NCBI GenBank assembly: GCA_023807065.1
Contig: JAJJLU010000577.1
Location: 1-30,133, forward strand
Source of the DNA: Isotricha intestinalis
Lineage: Eukaryota; Ciliophora; Litostomatea; Vestibuliferida; Isotrichidae
DNA: 30,133 nt
Reading direction: 5' to 3'
The notes under the pieces are model-generated. The model was not told where the DNA came from and made no database searches. It saw nothing but the letters and a program-made list of their open reading frames with translations. The position numbers and the translations under genes are program-made. Below are positions 21,687 through 30,103 of this stretch, one piece after another. Every line of letters starts with the position of its first letter. Position 1 is the first letter of the stretch.

Positions 21687-22331
21687 ATGAAATCATATAT
21701 ATTATCAATTTTACTTCTCACAATCCTATGTCGTGACTACCATCACTCAACATTAAAAGTAGGAGCAGACGACAACATAGAAGCTTTATACATAAATGAA
21801 AACCCAATAAATTTATACGGAGAACATTTATACACAAAATCAGAAATATCAACATTTGATTTAGTTTTATTCCCAGGAGATGAAATAAAAATAGTAGCAT
21901 CAAATGGAGAACCAATAAAAAGAAGAAAAGAAAAAGAAGTAAATGATAAACACTTATTTAATTTTAATTTATTTGGTCATGAAGGAGGATTTTTTGTAGA
22001 AAAAAAAAATAAAAAATTCTTAAATTGGGGTTTTCCCAGTTTTCATAATTTCAAGGCTCCATCAGCCAAACAACAAAAAAAAGAGACAAGTGATGATGTT
22101 GCTGGACTTGCTGTTACTCTTGAATATTCTGATCAAAAAGGAGATAAGAAAGTTTTTGTAAGTGGAGAAGATTGGGAATGTGATGGAAAAAAACCTGATT
22201 TAATTGAAAAAGTTAAAGGAAGTGAAAATTGGAAAGAATGGGAAGGACAATTAAATGATGATAGTTATGTTATGTGGAGTGAAGGAAAATCTAAAAGTGT
22301 TACTTGCAGTTTTGTTATTCCTAAACTTTAA
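21687..22331 (+). CDS. Small secreted protein of unknown family (214 aa)
   Basis: This is the only complete plus-strand gene. MKSYILSILLLTILC is a classic signal peptide, with cleavage likely near residue 15-17. The mature part starts with a probable beta-sandwich (ADDNIEALYINENPINLYG, then LVLFPGDEIKIVASN, then GHEGGFFVE), a pattern seen in extracellular jelly-roll domains that I cannot assign to a family. It continues through a Lys/Gln linker to a second part with WECDGKKP and VTCSFVIP, whose two cysteines could pair. Its G+C is visibly higher than that of neighbouring genes. It ends in TAA. Convergent with the cytochrome b5-like gene, it may encode a lumenal, granule or secreted protein; no function is assigned. 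Confidence 0.8.
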   Translation: MKSYILSILLLTILCRDYHHSTLKVGADDNIEALYINENPINLYGEHLYTKSEISTFDLVLFPGDEIKIVASNGEPIKRRKEKEVNDKHLFNFNLFGHEGGFFVEKKNKKFLNWGFPSFHNFKAPSAKQQKKETSDDVAGLAVTLEYSDQKGDKKVFVSGEDWECDGKKPDLIEKVKGSENWKEWEGQLNDDSYVMWSEGKSKSVTCSFVIPKL

Positions 22332-22672
22332 AAAAATATGGATTTTTTTAAGTTTTTTATTTTTTTGAAATTTAATTGTTTTTAATTCTTTAGTTTTTTG
22401 AGAATGTTTACAATTTTTTGAAAGTATTTGTTTTTGTTTTTTTTATCACTAAAATTTTTACTTTTTTTTTGTGCTTTTTTTCGATTGTAATTTTTGGTTA
22501 TTTAATAAAAAAGAGAAACGAATTTCTTTTTTTATTTCAAAAATAATTAAAAAAAACAATAATATATTTTAATATTCCTTTTAGTAAAATAAATTTTTTA
22601 ATTAATCAAATTTAATAAACTTTCAATAAATCAACCTTAAAAAATAAATATTATCTTAATAAAACATTAATT
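22332..22672. other. Convergent 3' intergenic region, 341 bp
   Basis: The 3' flanks of two converging genes. T-rich on the plus strand after 22332, then A-rich, with no ORF or hairpin terminator of note. Confidence 0.4.
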
Positions 22673-23035
22673 TCAACTATCTTTTTTAGGTCCAAATCTA
22701 CTTTTTTCTTTCTTAATATATCCTATTTTAAATTTCCCAATAAAATTATCAATTTTAATATAAGAATGAAATTTATTATACATTTCTGTCATATCTTTTC
22801 CATAAATACTTTTTAATATATCAATTCCTCCAGGATGATAATCTAAATACATTGTTATATCATATACAAATCCATTATATACTGTCCATACAGAAGGTAA
22901 ATCATTATGTTTTGATACTTCTTCCATTGTATATTCTTTTAATCCTCCATTTGCTTCTACTCCTAATGGATCAGGGTTTTCTCTTAAAAATTTCATTAAT
23001 TCAAAATGTGATTTGCTTGGAACTTTTTTTCTCAT
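22673..23035 (-). CDS. Cytochrome b5-like heme-binding protein, NCB5OR-type domain (120 aa)
   Basis: Residues 33-107 form a cytochrome b5 fold: YTMEEVSKHND, SVWTVYNGFVYDIT, YLDYHPGG (heme ligand His67) and YNKFHSYIKIDNFIGKFKIG (second ligand His90). The 23-residue spacing between the histidines and the NFIGKFKIG ending match the b5 domain of the soluble reductase NCB5OR/CYB5R4 better than microsomal b5, as I know these families. There is no membrane anchor and no fused CS or reductase domain, so it is a free-standing soluble electron carrier whose partner is not visible here. The N-terminal 30 residues include ENPDPLG. It ends at TGA, the only TGA terminator in the window, and a TAA lies two codons further on in frame. 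Confidence 0.85.
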   Translation of the reverse strand: MRKKVPSKSHFELMKFLRENPDPLGVEANGGLKEYTMEEVSKHNDLPSVWTVYNGFVYDITMYLDYHPGGIDILKSIYGKDMTEMYNKFHSYIKIDNFIGKFKIGYIKKEKSRFGPKKDS

Positions 23036-23380
23036 TTGGAATTTTTTATTTTTTAATTTATTTTAATTATTATTTTTTATTTTTATTTAGAAGATAGGGA
23101 AAGAGAAATTAATTAAAAATAGAAAAAAGTTTGGAAAAAAAGAAATAGATTTATTATAAAAATAATCATGTACCAAAAAAATAATCTATGCTGTAAAATA
23201 AAAATTTTTTAATAATAATAATCATTCTTATAATATAAATTTTATAATATCAAATGTAGATAAAAAAGAATTTAACTGAATTTGAATTTAAAATAAAATG
23301 TATTTTGTCAAATAGAGATTTAAATTTAATAAATCCTTTTTGTATTTAAATAAAAGAAAAAGTTTATGAAAAATTAAATT
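23036..23380. other. Non-coding region upstream of the cytochrome b5-like gene
   Basis: A+T-rich DNA holding the promoter of the minus-strand gene that starts at 23035. No gene is recognised. A short AAT run lies near 23210. Confidence 0.4.
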
Positions 23381-23490
23381 TTTGAAATTATAGGAAATGG
23401 AAGTTATGGAAATATATATATTTAGGACAAAAACAAAATATTATGTTGTTATTAAAGACATTAATAAACAAAAATATAATTATTGTTTTT
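23381..23490 (+). pseudogene. Inverted relic of the kinase N-terminus
   Basis: The plus strand encodes FEIIGNGSYGNIY (23381-23419), followed by an in-frame TAG and a frame change, then KTKYYVVIKDINKQKYN (about 23430-23480). Both pieces match residues 14-26 and 32-49 of the pseudokinase at 24000-26276, which has FEIIGNGSYGNIY and ETKYYVAIKEINKQKYN, but on the opposite strand. There is no start codon, and no further similarity is obvious downstream. It is a decayed, truncated, inverted duplicate of the 5' end of that gene. Confidence 0.85.
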
Positions 23491-23999
23491 TAACTAAATT
23501 TTATTTATCAAATGATAATCTCAACCTGAATATAAGTTTTTAATTTCTTTTAATTTAATATCTTTGATTATATTATTTTTAATAATGGATGATATGAATA
23601 GAAATGAATAAAATTTCAAGAATTTGAATAAATCTTTTAATGAGATAAATAATCTGGAAATTTATTTATTTATTATTAAAAAAAGAATTAAATTTAATTT
23701 TTTAATACCTTTAATTCTTTTAGAAAATTTATCAAAAATATTTAATTTGTTTTTTCTTGATTTAAGAGTTTAAAAAGTATTTTATAACTTCAAAAATATT
23801 TTATTTTTAAACAATATTTATTATATTCATATATTATACATTTAATTAATTGAAGGTTTGGTATTAATCCTTCCAATTTAAATTTAATAATTTATGTTAT
23901 TTATCTTTTTTTATTTATACAAAAAAATAAGTGATTTTTGGAATTTTAAATATTCATTCAAAATTTTTAAACTAATTAATATATGAAATCTATTTAAAC
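23491..23999. other. Non-coding stretch after the kinase relic
   Basis: About 500 bp between the relic and the 3' end of the minus-strand fusion gene. A plus-strand open stretch near 23610-23775 (including NKSFNEINNLEIYLFIIKKR) has no start or recognisable homology; it could be further decayed copy. The remainder is A+T-rich. Confidence 0.35.
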
Positions 24000-26276
24000 T
24001 TAAAAAATTTTGCACCCTTTCATTTTATGTGAAATGTTGTTATCACTTGTTATTATTTTACATGTCTTATTTATATTATCAAACATTTTTTTGTAGTTTT
24101 GAACATTATTTGTATTAAAATTAGATAAATCCAAAGAAATCAAAGAAATACAATTAGAGAACATATTATTCATATTATTAACATTAATTGTGTTAAAATT
24201 TGATAAATTTAATGACACCAAAGAAGAACAGTAAGAGAACATTTTACTCATATTTATTACATTATTTGTATTAAAATTAGATATATCTAAAGAATTTAAA
24301 GATGAACAATTATAGAACATATCACTCATATCTTTAACATTGTTGGTATTAAAATTTGATAAATTTATAGAACTCAAAGAAGAACAATCAGAGAACATTT
24401 TAGCCATATTATTAACATTAATTGTATTAAAAGTCGATAAATCTAAAGAAATTAAAGAAGCACAACCAAAAAACATTTCACTCATATTATTCACATTATT
24501 TGTATTAAAATTAGATAAATTTAAAATAATTAAAGAAGAACATTTTGAGAACATATTACTCATATTAGTGACATTATTTGTATGAAAATCAGATAAATTT
24601 AAAGATAATAAGGAAGAGCATGAATTAAACATAAAACTCATATTAGTAACTTTTTCAGTATTAAAATTAGTTAAAATTAAAGATACTAAAGAAGAACAAG
24701 AATTAAATGCATAACTCATATTTGTTATATTATTATTCTTAAAATTACTTAAATCTAAAGAAGTTAATAAAGAACAAGAATCAAACATATAACTCATATT
24801 TGTAATGTTATGAGTAATAAAATGAGATAAATCTATTAATAATAATTTATTACATTTATAAAACATTAAATTTGTATTTATTAAAGGTTCTTTACATACA
24901 AATTTAATCATATATTTACCTTCTTTGAAAAAATCATATTTATAACAAAAACTTATTTTTTGATTGTCTATGAATAATTCACAATTTTCTTTTATTTCTT
25001 GTTCATTGTAAGTTGAATATCCTAATTTACAATTAGTTTCCCTTAAGTAATTTTCATAAGTATTTAAAAGCATGCATGGATTATCAAAAGGATTTTTTTT
25101 ATTTTTTTCATTATTTTTAATATCATATAAACAAATGATATAATTATTATCTTCATTCTTTGATTTTTTGTTTTCATAAATTAACTCATTTATATTTATT
25201 TCATTGAATCTGAAATTTTTATTCGTTTCTTCTAAATATTCAATTAAATATTCTTTATAATTATTTTTTGTATCATTGTCATATATTGATTTATTTTCAT
25301 CAATTAATTTTACTTTATTAATAAATTTTTCAATATCTTGTTTAATTTTAATAAAAGAATTTAATTTATCATCTATTTCTTTTAATATATCTTCCATTTT
25401 ATTTAATTCATTTTGTTTAACTCCTATTTTATAATAAGGAATTACTTCATGGAATGAATGTTCAAAACAACTTTTACAAATATTAATTTTACAATTTATG
25501 CAATAGTAACAAATATCTTTCATATGTATTTTACATTTAAATTTATTAAATTGATTATTTTCTTTAAAAAAAGGATGATTCAAATATTCTTCCCAAGATA
25601 TTCTTTCATTGATATTTGTTTTTAACATTTTATTCATTAAATCATTTAAATGTTTATTTTCACTTAATTTTAATTTTTTTTCTGAAAATATATCTTTTAA
25701 TATTAATTGCTTATTTTCACCATTATAAGGATATTCTTTATTTAATATAAAATAAATAATAATTCCTAAATTCCAAATACCACTTTTATCATTTATTTTT
25801 CCACTTTTTAATATTTCAGGAGATAAAGGATAATTATTATGATTAGAAGAATTTAAATAATTAGATATTTTAATTAAACATTTATCTAATTTATTTAAAC
25901 TTATTAATATATGGTTTGTTTTTAAATTACTATATATTATTTTTTTTTCTTTTATTATATTATTTAATTGAATTAATACTTCTCTTAATTCATTTATTGA
26001 TATTTTATTTTCTCTTCTTATAATATATTCTTCTAAATTACAATAACATAATTCCATTATTATATAATAATATTCTTCATTTTCTATTACTTCTTTAATT
26101 AAATCATTATTTTCTTTTATATTTAATTGATTATTATATTTTTGTTTATTAATTTCTTTAATAGCAACATAATATTTTGTTTCTTTATTTTGAGCTTTAT
26201 ATATATTTCCATAACTTCCATTTCCTATAATTTCAAAATTTGAATATCTTTCACAATCTTTTTCTATTCGAGACAT
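24000..26276 (-). CDS. Pseudokinase + B-box zinc finger + DUF285-type repeat protein (758 aa)
   Basis: Domains in order: a kinase-like domain (about 14-245) with an intact glycine loop GNGSYG (18-23) and VAIK lysine (Lys40). The catalytic loop, however, reads YSNLKTNHILI where HRDLKxxNILI is expected, DFG is replaced by SNY, and the region that should hold helix C is shortened. It may bind ATP but should not phosphorylate. Next, a B-box type zinc finger (about 248-276) has the ligand order C-x2-H, C-x2-C, C-x2-C, H-x2-H, followed by a coiled coil (about 285-350). A beta-rich linker leads to nine 26-residue repeats (491-724) of the form (V/I)xNMSxMFxxCxSLxxLxLSxF. These are DUF285/BspA-like leucine-rich repeats, with a degenerate unit before and a partial one after. 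The Kinase-B-box-DUF285 order suggests a signalling or surface-recognition scaffold. Confidence 0.85.
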   Translation of the reverse strand: MSRIEKDCERYSNFEIIGNGSYGNIYKAQNKETKYYVAIKEINKQKYNNQLNIKENNDLIKEVIENEEYYYIIMELCYCNLEEYIIRRENKISINELREVLIQLNNIIKEKKIIYSNLKTNHILISLNKLDKCLIKISNYLNSSNHNNYPLSPEILKSGKINDKSGIWNLGIIIYFILNKEYPYNGENKQLILKDIFSEKKLKLSENKHLNDLMNKMLKTNINERISWEEYLNHPFFKENNQFNKFKCKIHMKDICYYCINCKINICKSCFEHSFHEVIPYYKIGVKQNELNKMEDILKEIDDKLNSFIKIKQDIEKFINKVKLIDENKSIYDNDTKNNYKEYLIEYLEETNKNFRFNEININELIYENKKSKNEDNNYIICLYDIKNNEKNKKNPFDNPCMLLNTYENYLRETNCKLGYSTYNEQEIKENCELFIDNQKISFCYKYDFFKEGKYMIKFVCKEPLINTNLMFYKCNKLLLIDLSHFITHNITNMSYMFDSCSLLTSLDLSNFKNNNITNMSYAFNSCSSLVSLILTNFNTEKVTNMSFMFNSCSSLLSLNLSDFHTNNVTNMSNMFSKCSSLIILNLSNFNTNNVNNMSEMFFGCASLISLDLSTFNTINVNNMAKMFSDCSSLSSINLSNFNTNNVKDMSDMFYNCSSLNSLDISNFNTNNVINMSKMFSYCSSLVSLNLSNFNTINVNNMNNMFSNCISLISLDLSNFNTNNVQNYKKMFDNINKTCKIITSDNNISHKMKGCKIF
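24105..24806 (-). repeat. Nine tandem 78-bp coding repeats (DUF285/BspA-like)
   Basis: Nine 26-codon units without indels, each beginning ITN/VTN/VNN-M and containing MFxxC and LSNF. A diverged unit (about 24807-24884) precedes them and a partial unit follows at the 3' end of the gene. The units differ at many synonymous and non-synonymous positions, so they are old or under diversifying exchange rather than freshly amplified. Confidence 0.85.
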
Positions 26277-26922
26277 TTTTTTATTTAAATATTTGTGTTT
26301 TATTGATATTTATTTTTTTAAATATATTTATTAATTGATTTATTATTTTTTTTTATTTTATATTATATTGATAGTACTTTGAATAATAATATTTCTTTCT
26401 TTAATTCACAAAATGTTTAGATATATTATATTTTTTACTTGAAAGAGTTCATTTTAAGATTTCTTTTGTTTTAATAGCTTTATTTTTGAAAAATTATTTT
26501 ACTATTGTCAAAATAGAATTTAATCAATATTTTATTTTTAAAAAAAATGTTATATGAATGAAATTTTTTTTTAATAAACTTTTTCATTTAAATTAAAATA
26601 AATAATTATTCTTTTTATTTTTAAAAGTATTTTTCTTTTGAAAGGGTTAATAAGTCTTCATAATATTCTTTTATATATAATTATTCACTCAATGAGAAAA
26701 TATTAAACAAAAAAAGAAATGTTTTTGAGTTAATGTTTTTTATATGAATGAATTTTAATAAGAAAAGAATAATTATTAACCAAAAGCAAAAATAATTTTT
26801 TTTTCTCAAATAAATTATAATAATGATATTTCATTTAACTTCAATTTATTAATTGTAAAATTAAAAAAAATATTTTATGAATATTATCCAAATATAACCT
26901 GTTTTTACAAAAAAATTTAGAT
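26277..26922. other. Intergenic region, 646 bp
   Basis: Spacer holding the promoter of the fusion gene that starts at 26276 and the 3' flank of the gene ending at 26923. A+T-rich, with no coding frame, clear repeat or RNA gene. Confidence 0.4.
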
Positions 26923-28788
26923 TTATAAAAATGTAAATAATAAAATAAAGAATAAATTCCCGATTTTAATAAATTCATGAGAAGAAGAATCAGAATTTGA
27001 AGAATCAGAATTTGAAGAACTAGAACTTATACTACTACCATAAGTAGTAGTTATTTCAGTAGAGTCTACATAAATCTTATAATCAGAATTTATATTAGAT
27101 GTAGTATAAAAAATATAATCTCCATTTTTTGGAGCAGAAGTTTCATATACTTCAGTATCTCCATTTTTAACAATTATTGTTGCTCCACTTGAAAAACTAG
27201 ATGTTGAGTAAATATATCCTTGATTAATGCTATCAATTCCATTATGAAGATATTCAGTTCCCTGGGAACCTGCTGCAAATACTGTAGCATCACTTATTGT
27301 TAAATCTTCATCATGATCAAATGGTTCATCATCACCTCCACTTGCAGCTCCCCAAACTTCAATATTTCCTCCATAAATATATAAGTTACCATTTGAATCA
27401 AGTCCATCTCCATCTGCATTCAAATATAATTTACCACCATAAAGATTAATTGAAGGAGTATCATCAAGTCTTCTATTACCAGGTCCTCCTTGACCACCAG
27501 GACCTCCTTGACCACCAGGATTTTGCCCTCCTTGACCACCAGGATTTTGCCCTCCTTGACCACCAGGACCTCCTTCGCTTGTTTCATCTTGATTATCATA
27601 AGAATCAACAGTTTGAGCATTAATCCCATCATCTGTTGAATAAATGTTAACTGTTCCTGAATACATATTTATTGTTAAGGCTTCAATTCCTTCATAGCTA
27701 TTTTTTATATCAATACTATAATCTGAATTAGAACCACTTTGTTTTCCTAATACTAATGTAGTATCAGCATGTATTCCATCATTAGCAGAATTTATTTCAA
27801 TTGTTCCTCCAGTTATAGTTAATGTTCCTGCAGAACTAATTCCACTTCCAGGAGCGTTAATTTTAATATCTCCTCCACTTATAGAAAAACTTGAATCAGA
27901 ATTTGAGTTTAATGTATTGTTTGCATATAATCCAACACAAGTCATTGTATTATAATCATACTCCGAATCATCATAACCACTTAATACAGTAATATCAATT
28001 GTTCCTCCAGTAATAGTTAAAGCACTAGCAGCTTGAATTCCATCACTCGAAGTGCTACTTGTAGTAACTTTAGTAGTTCCACCACTGATTGTGATAGTAC
28101 CTATACTTGAAGTATCAGAAGTAGGGGGATTTGTTATAATTCCAGTGTAAACACTAGTAATAGTCAAAGTTCCATCATTAATATTAACTGACCCATAAGC
28201 AGAGATTCCATACCCTTTTGCATTAATAATAACAGTTCCAGAATTAAGTGTTACTGAAGAAGTTTGGAGACCACTTATTCCATCAGCACAAGAACCAGCA
28301 AGAGTCAATTGCCCAGATTCACCAGAAATAACTAAACTACTTCCACTATTAAGCTTAACTACAGCACCACTACAGCTACCAGAATTATCGTCTGAATTGG
28401 TTAAAGTTGATTCACCTGTTAATTGAATATTTACTGTTGAACTTGCTTCAACTTCAATTGTTGGAGTAGCAGAAGATGAAGTTAAAGTCAAATCATTTAA
28501 TATTAAAATGACTCCTGATAAGGAAGATGAAACTTTAATATTTCCTGAAGTAGAAGAACCTTTGATTGTATATGTTCCTGCTGATGTAATAGTTAATGTT
28601 GAACCCGTTATTGAATATCCACTTGCAGAAGATGGGTCAGTAATTGAACCTTCTGAAAATGTTAGAGTTGTTTCTAAGTTTCTTAAATTTTTTGATTGGA
28701 TTGAAAATGTGAATAAAGATAGAAAAAATTGGATTTTGAATAGAATTAATATTGGATTTTGATATTGTTTTGATTTTTCGAATTTCAT
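26923..28788 (-). CDS. Cthe_2159-like carbohydrate-binding beta-helix protein, probably GPI-anchored (621 aa)
   Basis: The N-terminus MKFEKSKQYQ followed by ILILFKIQFFLSLFTFSIQS is a signal peptide. Residues about 40-575 repeat short elements such as GTLTITSAG, SGGDIKINAPGSGISSAG and GGTIEINSANDGIHA, the ladder pattern of the Cthe_2159/DUF4353 carbohydrate-binding beta-helix (PF14262). That family is known from Clostridium thermocellum, where it binds cellulose and pectic polymers with calcium, and is common in gut and rumen bacteria. A Gly/Gln/Pro insert (about 405-440) interrupts the helix. A Ser/Asn-rich stretch and the hydrophobic tail IKIGNLFFILLFTFL with nothing after it look like a GPI-anchor signal, placing the protein on the cell surface. 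Its G+C is clearly above the local level. Horizontal transfer from bacteria, followed by addition of eukaryotic targeting ends, is the natural reading. Start ATG 28788, stop TAA. Confidence 0.85.
   Translation of the reverse strand: MKFEKSKQYQNPILILFKIQFFLSLFTFSIQSKNLRNLETTLTFSEGSITDPSSASGYSITGSTLTITSAGTYTIKGSSTSGNIKVSSSLSGVILILNDLTLTSSSATPTIEVEASSTVNIQLTGESTLTNSDDNSGSCSGAVVKLNSGSSLVISGESGQLTLAGSCADGISGLQTSSVTLNSGTVIINAKGYGISAYGSVNINDGTLTITSVYTGIITNPPTSDTSSIGTITISGGTTKVTTSSTSSDGIQAASALTITGGTIDITVLSGYDDSEYDYNTMTCVGLYANNTLNSNSDSSFSISGGDIKINAPGSGISSAGTLTITGGTIEINSANDGIHADTTLVLGKQSGSNSDYSIDIKNSYEGIEALTINMYSGTVNIYSTDDGINAQTVDSYDNQDETSEGGPGGQGGQNPGGQGGQNPGGQGGPGGQGGPGNRRLDDTPSINLYGGKLYLNADGDGLDSNGNLYIYGGNIEVWGAASGGDDEPFDHDEDLTISDATVFAAGSQGTEYLHNGIDSINQGYIYSTSSFSSGATIIVKNGDTEVYETSAPKNGDYIFYTTSNINSDYKIYVDSTEITTTYGSSISSSSSNSDSSNSDSSSHEFIKIGNLFFILLFTFL
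27479..27575 (-). repeat. 24-bp tandem repeat encoding a Gly/Gln/Pro-rich insert
   Basis: On the plus strand the unit TTGACCACCAGGATTTTGCC plus CTCC recurs, with shorter variants ending GGACCTCC. In protein it gives GGQGGQNP and GGPGGQ units at about residues 405-440 of the beta-helix protein. The G+C is the highest in the window. The length should vary between alleles. Confidence 0.8.
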
Positions 28789-29903
28789 TTTTTGTTTTTA
28801 TATTCAAACAAATTTTCCTTTTATAATAAATTTGAGTTAAAAAAATTTTAATTATTTTTTAGAATGTATATTAATTTCTTATCATCAAGTTTTGGTTTTA
28901 ATATTTAGAATTGAAGAAAAGAAAACTGAAATTTTTGCTATTACTTAGCTTATTTGCTTATAAAAAAATTATTTTTGATTTATATTTTTTATTGTGGTTT
29001 GATTTTAATGTATTTTATAGGAATACAAAATATAATTACATATATTACATTAATTTAAAGAAAAATAATTGAAAAATAATTCTTTAATATATTTTACCCT
29101 TAAAATCAATGATAAAAATAGTTTTAATTAAAGTAAAAGAAAACATAAATTAGTAAAATTAATAAAAATTAATGTTTCAAAATTTTAACGATTTTCATGA
29201 ATATTTCATGAATATTTGATAAACATTTTATTTATTCACTAATATTCGAAAGAATATAAAAATTTTTGTATATTTAAAGAAAAAACTTTTTCCTTTCATA
29301 ACTCTTCATTTTTTTAATATTTATACTCCTTTTGGAATAAAATTTTAATAAATCCAATTATTTTTTGATAATAAATATTTTGTAACTATATAGATTTAAC
29401 ATTAAAATATTTATTATATTCAATTTTTAATCAATAATTTTTTTATAATTGATAAAAAATAAAATTAATTTTAAAATACAAATGATTTTAACCTTATTTA
29501 TAAATTATTTTTTATATTTATGATAAACTTTTTTAACAATTTGTTTAATAAAAATAATTTGAAATGAAAAATTAAATTTCAATGATTTTCTTTTTAAAAT
29601 TCTTATATTTTTTTTATTTCTTTATTTCAATTAATAAAAGTTTCATAGATAAAAATCTTTTAATAATTGTTAATATAAAAAGGTGAAAAAATTCATTGAA
29701 ATTATTAACATAAATTTATTTATTTATTTATTTTTAGAGATAATTTCAAAAAAGAAATGATTTAAATTTAAATTTTCAAAAATAATTCTAAATTAAATAT
29801 TTCTGATAAATATAAATAATAATGATTGTAAATTAATTATAATCCTATTAAATTAGATAAATTCGATTATTATAATAATAATTCAACTTCTTTAATTTTA
29901 TCT
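28789..29903. other. Subtelomeric non-coding region
   Basis: About 1.1 kb with the promoter of the minus-strand gene starting at 28788 and no convincing gene. A short direct repeat TCATGAATATT occurs twice near 29194-29218, and a TTTA microsatellite lies near 29709-29735. I see no RNA gene or mobile element. Confidence 0.4.
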
Positions 29904-30030
29904 TTAAAACCAATAAATATTATTATTAAGATTAAATCCTTCAAAAAGTTCAATAATAAAATCTTGATTTTTCATTGAATATAATCTATTTAAAGGTAAT
30001 AAAATTTTTGAAACTTCAATGGAAAAAAAT
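29904..30030 (-). pseudogene. Orphan coding-like fragment next to the right telomere
   Basis: The minus strand reads an open stretch ILFFSIEVSKILLPL followed by NRLYSMKNQDFIIELFEGFN and ending NIYWF at TAA 29904-29906. It is bounded upstream by a TAA near the isolated GGGGATT unit. Residue composition is protein-like, with hydrophobic residues spaced as in helices, and there is no good start codon. It could be the truncated remnant of a gene cut by chromosome breakage and telomere addition, or a very small gene starting at the internal Met. It is not recognised. Confidence 0.3.
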
Positions 30031-30035
30031 AAAAT

Positions 30036-30043
30036 TGGGGATT
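30036..30043 (+). repeat. Isolated telomere-type unit (TGGGGATT)
   Basis: A single TGGGGATT in otherwise A+T-only DNA about 60 bp inside the terminal repeats. In a genome at about 20% G+C a G4 run outside genes is rare. It may mark an older or alternative telomere addition point. Confidence 0.45.
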
Positions 30044-30103
30044 AATTAAAATTAATTTTTTTATGTCCCAACAAAAAAATATTTATTTTTTTTTCAAATT
30101 AAT

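Noticed and set aside
24105..24806. CRISPR-like or satellite array because of regular 78-bp repeats.
   Set aside because: The repeats are in frame, diverged, spacer-free and encode DUF285-type units within one gene.
27420..27632. Minus-strand 70-codon frame with repeated VVKEGKIL units.
   Set aside because: It is the out-of-frame reading of the Gly-rich 24-bp repeat of the beta-helix gene.
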